This document shows, in pieces, positions 35,002 to 46,005 of a stretch of 64,000 nucleotides of DNA; position 1 is the stretch's first letter, and the number at the start of each line of letters is the position of its first letter. The position numbers were made by a program, and so were the translations under genes. This stretch comes from Propionivibrio limicola. Lineage in GTDB: Bacteria; Pseudomonadota; Gammaproteobacteria; Burkholderiales; Rhodocyclaceae. The notes beneath the pieces are model-generated. The model worked only from the letters and a program-made list of their open reading frames with translations, was not told where the DNA came from and did no database searches. The DNA lies in NCBI RefSeq assembly GCF_009469695.1, contig NZ_SSSR01000004.1, forward strand, positions 100,237-164,236. Reading direction: 5' to 3'.

Positions 35002-37941
35002 ATGCTCCAACTACTACGGCATTACAGGAAAAGCGTTTTTACCTTTCTTCTTTTCATCGCCTATGCCGGCGCTGTTTTCTGGAGCAATTACGATTCCCTC
35101 CAACAACTGCAAGCCAATGCCCAACTGCAGTTCAGGATGGAGACGGAAAAGCAGGCATCCGCCATCGCCTATTTCTTCTCGGAGCGGCGCAACGACATCG
35201 AAGGACTGGCCGAATCCTCAGTCATCACCAATTTTTTCGTCAACCACGATCTTGGCATGAGTTACCAGTACGGCCTCGGGGTTAACGTTCAGTTGATCGA
35301 AGACAATTTCGAGCGCCTGGCCGGCCACAGGCGAGTGGGGGCCGAAGCACCTTATACCGGCTTGTTGCTCGTGGATAACACAGGGGACCCCGTCGCCAGC
35401 TGGAACGCGCCTGAAATTCCAGGCGCGCTCCGGAAAACGCTCTTTCCCGGCAATTCGCCAGACCATCGGTCTTCACGTACCCTGCTTGGGGATCGAACCG
35501 GAGAAATATTGATCACCGCTCCGGTTTGGATGAACGACGCCTACCGCGGCGAACTGATCGCCTGGATCGATGCAGACACGAGTCTGGCGCAGTTCGGGCA
35601 AACCGGAACAAGTTTGCACAGCGTATTGGTCGACCGCCGGAACGGCTCCCCGCTGCGGCCCGGAAGCGACTTGGCGAAGCAGCTGGCTCAGTATCCACCG
35701 GAAAAAAACCTTCTTACGCCCGCCGGCGTAAGCAATCAGGCGTCTCTGCACGATTTTGGGCCGGATCATGTCCTCGCCCGCGTCGAGATCAAGAATACGC
35801 CGCTTGCCTTCGTCTCCGTTTCCCAAAAGACGCCAGTGAACAACGGCATGGCGCGACTCTTCGTCATCGCCGCCGCCGTCGTCCCGCTCATCGTGATCCT
35901 TGTCGCCTTCCTTGATGCACTCGAACGGCGTCGGCTAGAGCATATGCAGGAACTCGCGCGACGCGAAGCCGAACGACTGGCCAAGGCACGGAGTGAATTT
36001 CTGGCCAACATGAGCCATGAAATCCGCACCCCCATGAATGCCATCATCGGCCTCGCCGAGTTGTGCCTCGCAACGCAGCCTGACCGCAAGCAACGCAACT
36101 ATCTGACAAAAATCCAGCGCGCTTCGAATTCCCTGTTGCGCATCGTAAACGACATCCTTGATTACTCGAAAATCGAGTCCGGGAAACTCGGCATCGAACA
36201 GGTTCCGTTCGATCTCGATCAAGTGCTCGATGATCTGAGCGCAATTTTTTCCGAGCGCGCCGGCAAGAAGTCGATCGAACTCGTGTTCGATACGGATGAT
36301 TCCTGCCATCGGAATTTCATTGGTGACCCACTACGCATCGAACAAATTCTCATCAACCTGATCGGCAACGCCATCAAGTTCTCCGACCAAGGCACTATCG
36401 CTGTGCGCCTGCGTTGCGAAGCGGTCGATGAATGCCAAACCAGGCTGAACGTGGAAGTGATTGATGAGGGCATCGGGCTTTCGCGCAATCAATTGAACCG
36501 CCTGTTCAGCGCCTTCGCCCAAGCCGACACAACGACCACGCGGCGCTACGGTGGGACCGGACTTGGCCTCGTCATCAGCAAGCGGCTCGTCGAATTGATG
36601 GGCGGTCGCATTCGGGTCAAGAGCGAGTCGGGCAAAGGCAGCAATTTCCGTTTTTACATCACGCTCGGCGTCGGTAGCGGAGACGAAGCGCCTCTTGATC
36701 TCCGGCGCCGTAATCTGTCCCCCCATGCCTCAAAACCGGTTCTGCTCATCGACGACAATCCGCTTTGCCGCACCACCCTCGCCAGTCAACTAAAACGGCT
36801 CGGACTGGACGCCGAAATCCATGCATCCGGGGCAGAAGCGCTGCGCGCCGTGATGCGTGCCAGCGCGCCGGACTATCTGGTGGCACTGGTTGATCACCAG
36901 ATGCCCGGACTCAACGGCGTCGAAACCATCGAACGACTCAAAACCTTCTGGCAAAACAAACACCCTGCCCCGCCAATCATTCTGATGACCGACCTCAGTC
37001 ACAAGGAAGCGGAAGCAGCGACCAGTCTCTCGGACAGTCTGCTCCTCAAGCCGGTGACCAGTAGCCGCCTCTTTGCAGAAATCGCCCCCTTGATCGGCAT
37101 TGAATACCGGGAAGAAAGCGCCGAAGCCAACGGCATGGAAGCGGATATCAGCGGATTGAACGGTCTCGACATTCTTCTCGTCGACGACGCACCGCTCAAT
37201 CAGGAAGTCGTACGGGACATGCTCGTTAATGCCGGGGTCCAGGTGCGCATTGCGAAGAACGGGCGAGAAGCCATCGAATTCATTCGTCGGCAACGCCCCG
37301 ATGGCGTCCTCATGGACTGTCAGATGCCAGTCATGGACGGTTACGAAGCCACCCGCCAACTGCGCGAAGACGCGCGGTACCGCGATTTACCGATCATCGC
37401 CCTCACCGCCAACGTTCTGCAAACCGAAAAGGAACGCTGCATGCAGGCGGGCATGAACGACTACCTCTCGAAGCCGGTCAGTTCCAGAGCGCTTTATACC
37501 GTCCTCGCCTCAGCAATCGATAAAACACGAACACCACGGGCAATCGTACCAGGCGATACCGCTCCGTCTGCCGCCAACGCTCTCGATCTTCCGGAATTGC
37601 GCGGCATCGACAGCCAGTTGGGTTTGCGTTACGCGAATGGCAAACCGGTACTCTACCGAAAACTGTTAAAGCTCTTTCACGACACTCATGGCCGGGAATT
37701 TGAATCCGGATTCAAGAGCGCGCTCAGCAAGGACGAATGGGACACCGCCACCCGCCTGGCGCATTCGCTCAAGAGTGCGGCGAAGACGATTGGCGCCATC
37801 GACCTCGGCAATCTCGCCAAAACGCTTGAGGATGCGTGTCGGGAACGCGAAGCAGACACCATCCCGGGGATTCTTGAGCGGCTGCTGAACGAGATGCGAA
37901 ACATCTGCGACGGACTTTCAACGATCGCTCCCGAGCAATAA
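35002..37941 (+). CDS. Hybrid sensor histidine kinase (two receivers, HPt)
   Basis: 979 residues. TM1 is near residue 12-30, a ~260-residue periplasmic sensor follows, and TM2 lies at about 285-310. HisKA has the phospho-His in NMSHEIRTPMNAIIG near residue 341, HATPase has GGTGLGLVISKRLVELMGG, then REC1 (about 578-700, LVDHQMPGLNG), REC2 (about 722-840, MDCQMPVMDG), and HPt at the C-terminus (THLAHSLKS-like RLAHSLKSAAKTIGA, His near 920). A complete phosphorelay in one chain, lacking only an output regulator. The binding protein upstream is a likely ligand presenter. Confidence 0.92.
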   Translation: MLQLLRHYRKSVFTFLLFIAYAGAVFWSNYDSLQQLQANAQLQFRMETEKQASAIAYFFSERRNDIEGLAESSVITNFFVNHDLGMSYQYGLGVNVQLIEDNFERLAGHRRVGAEAPYTGLLLVDNTGDPVASWNAPEIPGALRKTLFPGNSPDHRSSRTLLGDRTGEILITAPVWMNDAYRGELIAWIDADTSLAQFGQTGTSLHSVLVDRRNGSPLRPGSDLAKQLAQYPPEKNLLTPAGVSNQASLHDFGPDHVLARVEIKNTPLAFVSVSQKTPVNNGMARLFVIAAAVVPLIVILVAFLDALERRRLEHMQELARREAERLAKARSEFLANMSHEIRTPMNAIIGLAELCLATQPDRKQRNYLTKIQRASNSLLRIVNDILDYSKIESGKLGIEQVPFDLDQVLDDLSAIFSERAGKKSIELVFDTDDSCHRNFIGDPLRIEQILINLIGNAIKFSDQGTIAVRLRCEAVDECQTRLNVEVIDEGIGLSRNQLNRLFSAFAQADTTTTRRYGGTGLGLVISKRLVELMGGRIRVKSESGKGSNFRFYITLGVGSGDEAPLDLRRRNLSPHASKPVLLIDDNPLCRTTLASQLKRLGLDAEIHASGAEALRAVMRASAPDYLVALVDHQMPGLNGVETIERLKTFWQNKHPAPPIILMTDLSHKEAEAATSLSDSLLLKPVTSSRLFAEIAPLIGIEYREESAEANGMEADISGLNGLDILLVDDAPLNQEVVRDMLVNAGVQVRIAKNGREAIEFIRRQRPDGVLMDCQMPVMDGYEATRQLREDARYRDLPIIALTANVLQTEKERCMQAGMNDYLSKPVSSRALYTVLASAIDKTRTPRAIVPGDTAPSAANALDLPELRGIDSQLGLRYANGKPVLYRKLLKLFHDTHGREFESGFKSALSKDEWDTATRLAHSLKSAAKTIGAIDLGNLAKTLEDACREREADTIPGILERLLNEMRNICDGLSTIAPEQ

Positions 37942-38025
37942 CGGCACGCCAAACGGCGATAACAGACAATCCGGTACAATTCGCGCATTTCGCGTTCGTC
38001 CCCGTCCACTCGTCAGGAGCCGTCC

Positions 38026-38551
38026 ATGAGCACCTCTCTCGTATTGACCGCCATCGGCAACGATCGCCCCGGCCTTGTCGAGCAACTGGCCAAGGTCATC
38101 AGCGACCATCAGGGCAACTGGCTCGAATCATCGATGTCGCATCTCTCGGGAAAATTTGCCGGCATCGTTTGCATCAGCGTTCCGAACAACGGGATTGAAG
38201 CGCTGACGGCCGCGCTCGCCGGAATTGAAGGGCTGCGCGTGATCTCGGAGATATCGGAAGACGCAGGAAGCGCCAGCAAAGCACGTCGCCTCAAGCTCTC
38301 CCTGGTCGGCCATGATCGCATCGGCATGCGTACGCGAAGTTTCCCAAGTACTCGCCCGTCACGCGGTCAACGTTGAAGAACTCAACACGCATACAGCAAG
38401 CGCCCCGATGTCGGCCGAAGTCCTGTTTCACGCCACGGCCGAACTGACCGCTTCGCCCGGACTCGACACCCACGCTTTGACCCGCGATCTCGAACTCCTG
38501 TCGAACGACCTGATGGTCGACATCACGCTCGACGAAACCATTCGTACCTGA
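38026..38551 (+). pseudogene. GcvR-like double ACT domain protein, frameshifted
   Basis: Two ACT domains. The N-terminal part (38026 onward) reads LVLTAIGNDRPGLVEQLAKVISDHQGNWLESSMSHL, a GcvR/ACT-type repressor opening. At 38328 one extra G in GGCATGCGTACG shifts the frame: the original would read GHDRIG-IVREVSQVLARHAVNVEEL. The second ACT domain continues in another frame to 38551. Without the G the product would be 174 residues, as expected for this family. Either a recent frameshift or a sequencing/assembly error. The family modulates glycine-cleavage gene control or binds amino acids; here the intact C-terminal domain would not be made. Confidence 0.8.
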
Positions 38552-38591
38552 TTTCACCCGATTCACCACTAAACCTTTACCGCATAAGAAC

Positions 38592-40256
<1,665 letters not shown>

Positions 40257-40275
40257 CGATCGGACGAACAGGCAA

Positions 40276-40398
40276 ATCTTCGATCACGAGGCAGACGTCG
40301 GTGTGGGCGGCACCGACGTCACGCTGGCCGAAGCGTTTGCCGGCGGCGATGCAGACGCGCAGTGCCCACGAGTCCACAACAATAGTCAGGCGCAATAA
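40276..40398 (+). pseudogene. Relic of an archease gene (N-terminal fragment)
   Basis: In one frame just after ettA the sequence reads IFDHEADVGVGGTDVTLAEAFAGG, closely following the conserved archease opening (F-x-H-x-AD-x-G-V-x-x-x-x-x-TL-x-EAF). It then loses similarity and stops at 40398. No start codon or ribosome site is visible. Archease activates the RtcB RNA ligase. No RtcB gene is in the window. A decayed remnant of an archease gene is the simplest reading. Confidence 0.5.
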
Positions 40399-40414
40399 AC
40401 TGGACGCACCCACC

Positions 40415-42052
40415 ATGTTCCCCGCCCAATTCCTCGACCTGCGGACGCTACTCACGAGCAACGTCGCCAGCATGCTGATTTGTTTCGTCGTTATGGCCGC
40501 CGTTTGGCGAAGCAATCGGGGACGAGTGCCGGCGACAAGCTATTGGCTCCGTAGTCTTGGCATCCAGTTCGTATCGTTCCAACTGTTTCTGTTGCGCGGG
40601 ACTATCCCCGATGCGCTGTCGATCGTAGTCGCCGCCTGGCTCGTCACGACGGGTTTAATGCAACTGCTCGCCGGATTGGCGCTGTTTCTCGATCGGCCAC
40701 TCTCCCTGAAACATGATTATGTGCTTCAGACGATATTCGTGATTCTCCACGCCTATTTCACCTACGCTGACCCAAGCCTGTTCTGGAGATGCATCAACTA
40801 CTCCGCCGTCCTGACATGGTTCAGCCTCGAATGCGTCTGGCTGGTACTCAGGACGCCTGCAGAACGGCGATTGGGCGCGCAATTCCTCGGCGGCGTGATG
40901 ATCGCCTATGCCCTGCTCTTCGCCGGGCGAATCATCTACTACGTGTCTAATCCACCCGGTCCGGATTTCTTTCACGCAAGTGCTTACGATCTGGTGATGT
41001 ACCTCGGGATTCAGGTCTTGGCGGTGTCGCTGACCTTTAGCTTTGTTCTGATGGTCAATCGCCGATTGCATCACGACCTGAGTATGGACATCGAAAAGCG
41101 CCGACAGGCGGAGGAAGGCATGGTCCTGAACATTTCCCGTCTGGCACGCGCCGAGTTGGCCTCCAAGACGGGCAACTGGGAACTGCACCTTGATACGCGG
41201 ACGATCACTAGCTCTCCCGGTGCCGTCAAGATTTACGGCCTGTCAGCCTCCCGATTCGACTACGAAGCCATCAAGACCATACCGCTACCCGAATATCGCC
41301 CCGCCCTCGACGCGGCAATCGACAACCTGATCCAAAAGGGACTCCCCTATAACGTTGAGTTCAGAATCAAAACGGCGGATACGGGCGAGTTGAAAGACAT
41401 TCATTCGATTGCCGAATTCAACCCGGCACAACGAACCGTCTTTGGGATCATTCGGGACATCACTGAGGAAAAGCGGGTCGAGTGCGAACTCGAACGCTTG
41501 GCGCAAATCGATCCCCTGACCAGCGTCCTTACCCGTCGGCACTTCATGACGCTAACCTCCCGGGAACTGGCCAACGCCACCCGCTATGGAAGCAAACTGT
41601 CGGTGCTGATGCTGGACATAGACTATTTCAAGCAGGTCAACGACACCTACGGCCACCAAACCGGCGACACCGTTCTGCAAAGGCTGGGAGAGATATTTCA
41701 TAGTGTTTTGCGCGAGGTCGATATCGTCGGTCGTTTCGGTGGCGAAGAATTTGCCGTGGTGCTTCCACAAACCCCGCTGCTTCAATCGTTCGAAGTAGCT
41801 GAACGCTTGCGGCGAACCGTCGAATGCTGCGAAATTCCGCGCGAACACGGCTTGCCGGTGAAGATCACCGTTTCGATCGGCATAACGGAACTCGATGACG
41901 CGTCGGACAATATCGATACGTTGCTGGCCCGTGCAGACAAGGCGCTTTACGACGCTAAACACCAAGGTCGTAATCAGGTCTGCGCCTACGAAATCCATTC
42001 GGACTTGCAAGCGTTGGACAAGTCCCCTGATCAGGAGAGCTTTGCCCGATAA
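40415..42052 (+). CDS. Membrane-bound diguanylate cyclase with PAS and GGDEF
   Basis: 545 residues. The first ~230 residues hold about seven predicted membrane helices. A charged linker and PAS-like domain follow (about 245-355, with the PAC-type FGIIRDITEEKRVE). GGDEF spans about 370-530 with LMLDIDYFKQVNDTYGHQTGD and the active-site GRFGGEEFAVVLP. GGEEF is a catalytically competent form. It makes c-di-GMP at the membrane; neither inhibitory-site RxxD at the usual position nor an EAL domain was seen. ATG 40415 is chosen because the hydrophobic region starts there; longer readings run into the ettA frame. Confidence 0.88.
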   Translation: MFPAQFLDLRTLLTSNVASMLICFVVMAAVWRSNRGRVPATSYWLRSLGIQFVSFQLFLLRGTIPDALSIVVAAWLVTTGLMQLLAGLALFLDRPLSLKHDYVLQTIFVILHAYFTYADPSLFWRCINYSAVLTWFSLECVWLVLRTPAERRLGAQFLGGVMIAYALLFAGRIIYYVSNPPGPDFFHASAYDLVMYLGIQVLAVSLTFSFVLMVNRRLHHDLSMDIEKRRQAEEGMVLNISRLARAELASKTGNWELHLDTRTITSSPGAVKIYGLSASRFDYEAIKTIPLPEYRPALDAAIDNLIQKGLPYNVEFRIKTADTGELKDIHSIAEFNPAQRTVFGIIRDITEEKRVECELERLAQIDPLTSVLTRRHFMTLTSRELANATRYGSKLSVLMLDIDYFKQVNDTYGHQTGDTVLQRLGEIFHSVLREVDIVGRFGGEEFAVVLPQTPLLQSFEVAERLRRTVECCEIPREHGLPVKITVSIGITELDDASDNIDTLLARADKALYDAKHQGRNQVCAYEIHSDLQALDKSPDQESFAR

Positions 42053-42129
42053 CCAGAAAACCTCGGCCTATACTGAAAACCGAAGCGCATCGAAACAACA
42101 AGTTCGAACAAGTTCGGCGAGGTGACACC

Positions 42130-44001
42130 ATGGCAATCATCGGTATCGATCTGGGTACATCCAACTCGGCGGCGGCAGTCCTGCGCGGTGGCCGGCCGGT
42201 CCTGATTCCCAGCGCCGAAGGAGTGAGCCTCGGCGGAAAAGCATTCCCGAGTTATGTCGCAATCACCACCGACGGCCAGATGCTGATCGGCGAACCGGCG
42301 CGGCGGCAAGCAGCGGCCAATCCGGAAGGGACGACCACGGCGTTCAAGCGCCGCATGGGCACACGTGATCGCGTGCGTCTGCACGACCGGGAGTTTTCGC
42401 CGGAACAGTTATCCGCCTTCCTGCTGCAAAAGATCAAGCGCGATGCTGAAGCCTTCCTCGGCGAGCCGGTGACAAAGGCGGTCGTCACCGTGCCGGCGTA
42501 TTTCGACGACAACCAGCGCAGCGCCACCAAGGACGCGGCCGGCATCGCCGGGCTGGAAGTCGTACGGCTGGTCAACGAGCCGACCGCCGCATCATTGGCC
42601 TACGGACTCGACCGTGCCGGGCAGGAACTGCGCATCGCCGTCATCGACTTGGGCGGCGGCACGCTCGACGTGACGATCATGGAGTTCGGCAAGGGCGTGT
42701 TCGAGGTCAAGTCCACCAGCGGCGACACGCGGCTCGGCGGCACCGACATGAACCAGGCGATTTTCGAGGCGCTGGCCCAGCGCTTCTATGAGCAGAGCGG
42801 CATCGACGCGCGACGCGATACGAAAGCCGCCGCACGGCTGATGGAGGCGGCGGAAATCGCCAAGATCGAATTGTCGACGAGCGTCACCACGCACCTCAGC
42901 CTGCCGTACATCGGCGTCGTCGGGGGCGAGCCGAAGCATCTGGAGATGGATCTCGGGCGCGCCGATCTCGAACGTCTGGTGGCCCCAGTGATCGACCGTT
43001 GTCGACAGCCGGTCGAACAGGCTCTGCGCGATGCCGGCCTCAGCGCGTCGCAGGTCGACCGCATCGTCTTCGTCGGCGGGCCGACGCGCATGCCGGCCGT
43101 GCGATCCTTCTTCGAGAAAATGTTCGGGCGCAGCGCCGAGATGGGCGTTGACCCGATGGAATGCGTGGCCTGTGGCGCGGCGATTCAGGCCGGCGTGCTG
43201 ACCGGCGAGGTGCAGGACATCGTGCTCGTCGACGTGACGCCGCTGACGCTCGGCGTCGAGACCCTCGGCGGCGTGGCGACGCCGCTGATCGGCCGCAATA
43301 CCCCCGTGCCGGTCAAGAAAACCGAGACCTTCACCACCGCTGCCGATCTGCAGACCTCGGTAACGATTCACGTCTTTCAGGGCGAGCGAGCGATGGCGGC
43401 GGATAACGTCAGCCTCGGCGAATTCAACCTAGACGGCATCCCGCCGGCGCCGCGCGGCGTGCCCAAAATCGAGGTCAGCTTCGATATCGACGCCAGCGGC
43501 ATGCTCGACGTCTCGGCCAAGGACAGGGCGAGCGGGCGCAGCCAGTCGGTGCGCATCAGCGGTTCGATGCGGCTCTCACGCGACGTCAAGGAACGCATGG
43601 AGAAAGAGGCCGATCAGTATGCCGAGGCCGACAAGAAGCGGCGCGAGGAGGCCGAAACGATCAACGACGCCGATAGCCTCTGCTATCAGGCCGAGAAAGT
43701 GCTCGCCGATTTCGCGGACAAGCTGACAACAGAAATGAAAGACCGTATCGAACAGGCGCGTCGCCAGACGAAGGAAGCCTGTAACAAGCGTGACGCGACG
43801 TTGGCCAAGGAGGAGGCAGAGAAGTTGCGCAAGGTGCTGAAGGAGGCCGGCACGGTGATCTATGCCTCGACGCAGCCGCCGGGTACCGGCCCGTATCAGG
43901 AGGTGCGTTCGGGGCAAGGCGTGCCACCGGGGGACGCGGAAGCCGGCGAGCCGCGCTCCAGCGCGGGCGGCGGGCGCGTCGTTGATGCCGAATATCATTG
44001 A
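42130..44001 (+). CDS. Hsp70-family chaperone, DnaK paralogue
   Basis: 623 residues. The actin-like ATPase domain shows [56 protein letters not shown] and [11 protein letters not shown]. The substrate domain begins near residue 390 ([32 protein letters not shown]) followed by a helical lid and a Gly/Pro-rich tail, lacking the EEVD-like end. Paralogous to canonical DnaK: the lid is shorter and no GrpE gene is present. It is 34 bp upstream of a dnaJ-like gene, so the two form a private Hsp70/Hsp40 pair. Confidence 0.9.
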   Translation: MAIIGIDLGTSNSAAAVLRGGRPVLIPSAEGVSLGGKAFPSYVAITTDGQMLIGEPARRQAAANPEGTTTAFKRRMGTRDRVRLHDREFSPEQLSAFLLQKIKRDAEAFLGEPVTKAVVTVPAYFDDNQRSATKDAAGIAGLEVVRLVNEPTAASLAYGLDRAGQELRIAVIDLGGGTLDVTIMEFGKGVFEVKSTSGDTRLGGTDMNQAIFEALAQRFYEQSGIDARRDTKAAARLMEAAEIAKIELSTSVTTHLSLPYIGVVGGEPKHLEMDLGRADLERLVAPVIDRCRQPVEQALRDAGLSASQVDRIVFVGGPTRMPAVRSFFEKMFGRSAEMGVDPMECVACGAAIQAGVLTGEVQDIVLVDVTPLTLGVETLGGVATPLIGRNTPVPVKKTETFTTAADLQTSVTIHVFQGERAMAADNVSLGEFNLDGIPPAPRGVPKIEVSFDIDASGMLDVSAKDRASGRSQSVRISGSMRLSRDVKERMEKEADQYAEADKKRREEAETINDADSLCYQAEKVLADFADKLTTEMKDRIEQARRQTKEACNKRDATLAKEEAEKLRKVLKEAGTVIYASTQPPGTGPYQEVRSGQGVPPGDAEAGEPRSSAGGGRVVDAEYH

Positions 44002-44035
44002 TGCAGCCTTGGACTGAAGGCGGCAGGAGGCTGTC

Positions 44036-45139
44036 ATGGCCGACGCGAAACGCGATTACTACGAAGTACTCGGCGTGCCGCGGGATGCCGATGCGAAGGC
44101 GATCAAGGACGCTTTCCGCCAACTCGCGCTGAAGTTTCACCCGGACCGCAATAAAGCGCCAGACGCCGAAGCACGCTTCAAGGAAATCGCCGAGGCCTAC
44201 GCCGTGCTTTCCGACCCGAAGAAGCGCGCCGACTACGATGCTGGCGGTTTTTCCGGGCTGGGCGGCATGCGGCCCGAGGACATCTATGGCGGCATCGACT
44301 TCGAGAACCTGTTTGGCGGCCTCGGCTTCGACTTCGGTGGCGGATTGTTCGAGCGTTTTTTCGGCGAACGCCGGCGCAAGAGCGGACCGCCGCGCGGCGA
44401 AAACCTCGAGGTGGTCTTGCGCGTGCCGATCGAACGGGTGTTCACGGGCGGCGACGAGGCGGTGCATATCGAACGCTGGGTACAGTGTCCTGCCTGCAAG
44501 GGCAGCGGGGCGAAGGCGGGAACGTTGCCGCGCACGTGCGAAACCTGCCACGGCAGCGGGCGGCAGGTGAAGAAAAGCCAGGACAGCAACGTTTTCTTCG
44601 AGCAGGTGACGGTGTGCCCGACCTGCGGCGGACGCGGCTTTTTCATCGACGATCCGTGTCCCGCCTGCCAGGGGCGGGGGCAGACGCTGATTGCGGAGAA
44701 ACTGACGGTCAAGGTGCCGGTTGGTGTCGACGAAGGCATGGTGCTGCGCATCCCCGGTCATGGCGTCGCCGCGCAGGAAGCCGGTGGGACGCCCGGGGAT
44801 CTGTTTGTCATCGTTCATACACTGCCGCATGCGCAGTTCAAGCGTGATGGCTCGGATTTGTGGTCCGTACAGGAACTCTCGTTGACCGACGCCGTACTCG
44901 GTACGCAACTGCAGATACCGACGCTGGATGGACCGACCAGCGTGCAGGTGCCTCCCGGCACCCAGCCTGACACCGTGCTTCGTTTGCGCCACAAGGGGTT
45001 GCCGAGCTTTGGTCACAGCGGGCGCGGTGATCTCCTGCTGCGCATGCGACTGGTGGTCCCCGAGCATCTCTCCGCGGAGGAGCGCAAACTCTACGAGCAA
45101 TTGCGCCAGATTGCGCGGGGTCACGCCGCAGGAGGATGA
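44036..45139 (+). CDS. DnaJ-type Hsp40 co-chaperone
   Basis: 367 residues. J domain at the N-terminus with LKFHPDRNK (HPD), a short Gly/Phe region, then four CxxCxGxG zinc repeats ([32 protein letters not shown]) and the C-terminal substrate domains. Full DnaJ type A. It partners the preceding Hsp70 paralogue. AGGAGG lies before the ATG, and TGA is at 45137-45139. Confidence 0.92.
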   Translation: MADAKRDYYEVLGVPRDADAKAIKDAFRQLALKFHPDRNKAPDAEARFKEIAEAYAVLSDPKKRADYDAGGFSGLGGMRPEDIYGGIDFENLFGGLGFDFGGGLFERFFGERRRKSGPPRGENLEVVLRVPIERVFTGGDEAVHIERWVQCPACKGSGAKAGTLPRTCETCHGSGRQVKKSQDSNVFFEQVTVCPTCGGRGFFIDDPCPACQGRGQTLIAEKLTVKVPVGVDEGMVLRIPGHGVAAQEAGGTPGDLFVIVHTLPHAQFKRDGSDLWSVQELSLTDAVLGTQLQIPTLDGPTSVQVPPGTQPDTVLRLRHKGLPSFGHSGRGDLLLRMRLVVPEHLSAEERKLYEQLRQIARGHAAGG

Positions 45140-45337
45140 CGATGGTCGTTTCCCGGTTCGAGCCACGCGCGCATCGAGAAGGCCGGCGCCAACCTTGCTC
45201 CCTACGACGCCTTGTCCTCAACCTCTTTCGCCTCGACTGGGAGATATGCATGACTTGCACGCTCCCGATTTGCATTCAAATCAACACAGACCAGAAACTT
45301 TTTGAGATTCTTTTCTGGAATCAGGAGGCAGAACCTT
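45140..45337. other. Intergenic region between dnaJ and the TudS-like gene
   Basis: 198 bp between convergent genes. A plus-strand reading from ATG 45136 (overlapping the dnaJ stop) gives 88 residues of unlikely composition and is not called. No terminator hairpin with a T tract and no repeat were seen. Confidence 0.4.
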
Positions 45338-45946
45338 TTATCGGTCAGCCACAGTCTGCGCAAACACCCCCTGCAACCATGCAAGATCGTCAGCGAGCGT
45401 GAGCGGATCATTATCGCGAATACCCCGGAATGGCACATTCAGCCCCCGTGCGCCAAATTCGCTTTGCAACGCCTGTATCAACAGGCCCGAATCCGGAGAA
45501 GGAATGGTCTCTCCGTTATGCACGGCACAACCGGGACTCTGATGGTTGCCGCCAAGAACGGCCAGCAGCGTATTCCCCCCCGCCAGCTGCACCTCAACCC
45601 GATCCGCCACATCGGCCGCAATTCTCCGGCAACATGCCCGCCCATGCACCGTGTCCATCGCCTCCCGGAGAGACTGACCGGGCTTTCGCTGCCTGCTGGC
45701 CCCCAGTGCCGCAACCTCCGGGCACGGCATCTGCAGCATTCCCACTTGATATTTCTGGCATAAACCGACAACTTCGCCATTCATCGCCGGGAAACGGGCC
45801 GCCCCTCTATCGCGCGCGTTCTGATTCAGGATGCACTCGATGACGACAACGAAGCGGCCAGCTCGATTATCAGAACACGAATTGACGCCAATCCAGCGCG
45901 CGACGCGGCTCTTTATTTTCCCCAACAGGACATCGAAAGACGACAC
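45338..45946 (-). CDS. TudS/COG5418-like conserved protein
   Basis: 202 residues from a GTG start with AGGAGA upstream. The core (about 35-160) reads VIECILNQNARDRGAAR, VGMLQMPCPEVAALG and GNHQSPGCAVHNGE. The three cysteines in ECILN, MPCPE and SPGC match the layout of TudS-like (DUF523-related) and COG5418 proteins, where three cysteines hold a [4Fe-4S] cluster for sulfur transfer or desulfuration. Substrate unknown; the family assignment is from motif spacing only. Confidence 0.6.
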   Translation of the reverse strand: MSSFDVLLGKIKSRVARWIGVNSCSDNRAGRFVVVIECILNQNARDRGAARFPAMNGEVVGLCQKYQVGMLQMPCPEVAALGASRQRKPGQSLREAMDTVHGRACCRRIAADVADRVEVQLAGGNTLLAVLGGNHQSPGCAVHNGETIPSPDSGLLIQALQSEFGARGLNVPFRGIRDNDPLTLADDLAWLQGVFAQTVADR

Positions 45947-46005
45947 GCCTTTTCTCCTGCTTTACGTTGCGCCCGGCCCAAAGGAACGGGCGCGATCCTG
46001 GTCAG

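Noticed and set aside
43661..45166. 501-codon minus-strand frame opposite dnaJ/hsp70
   Set aside because: Antisense to two clear chaperone genes; composition is of the His/Arg-rich shadow type.
45136..45402. 88-codon + frame overlapping the dnaJ stop by ATGA
   Set aside because: Spacing looks coupled, but composition is poor, no family fits, and it runs into the convergent TudS-like gene.
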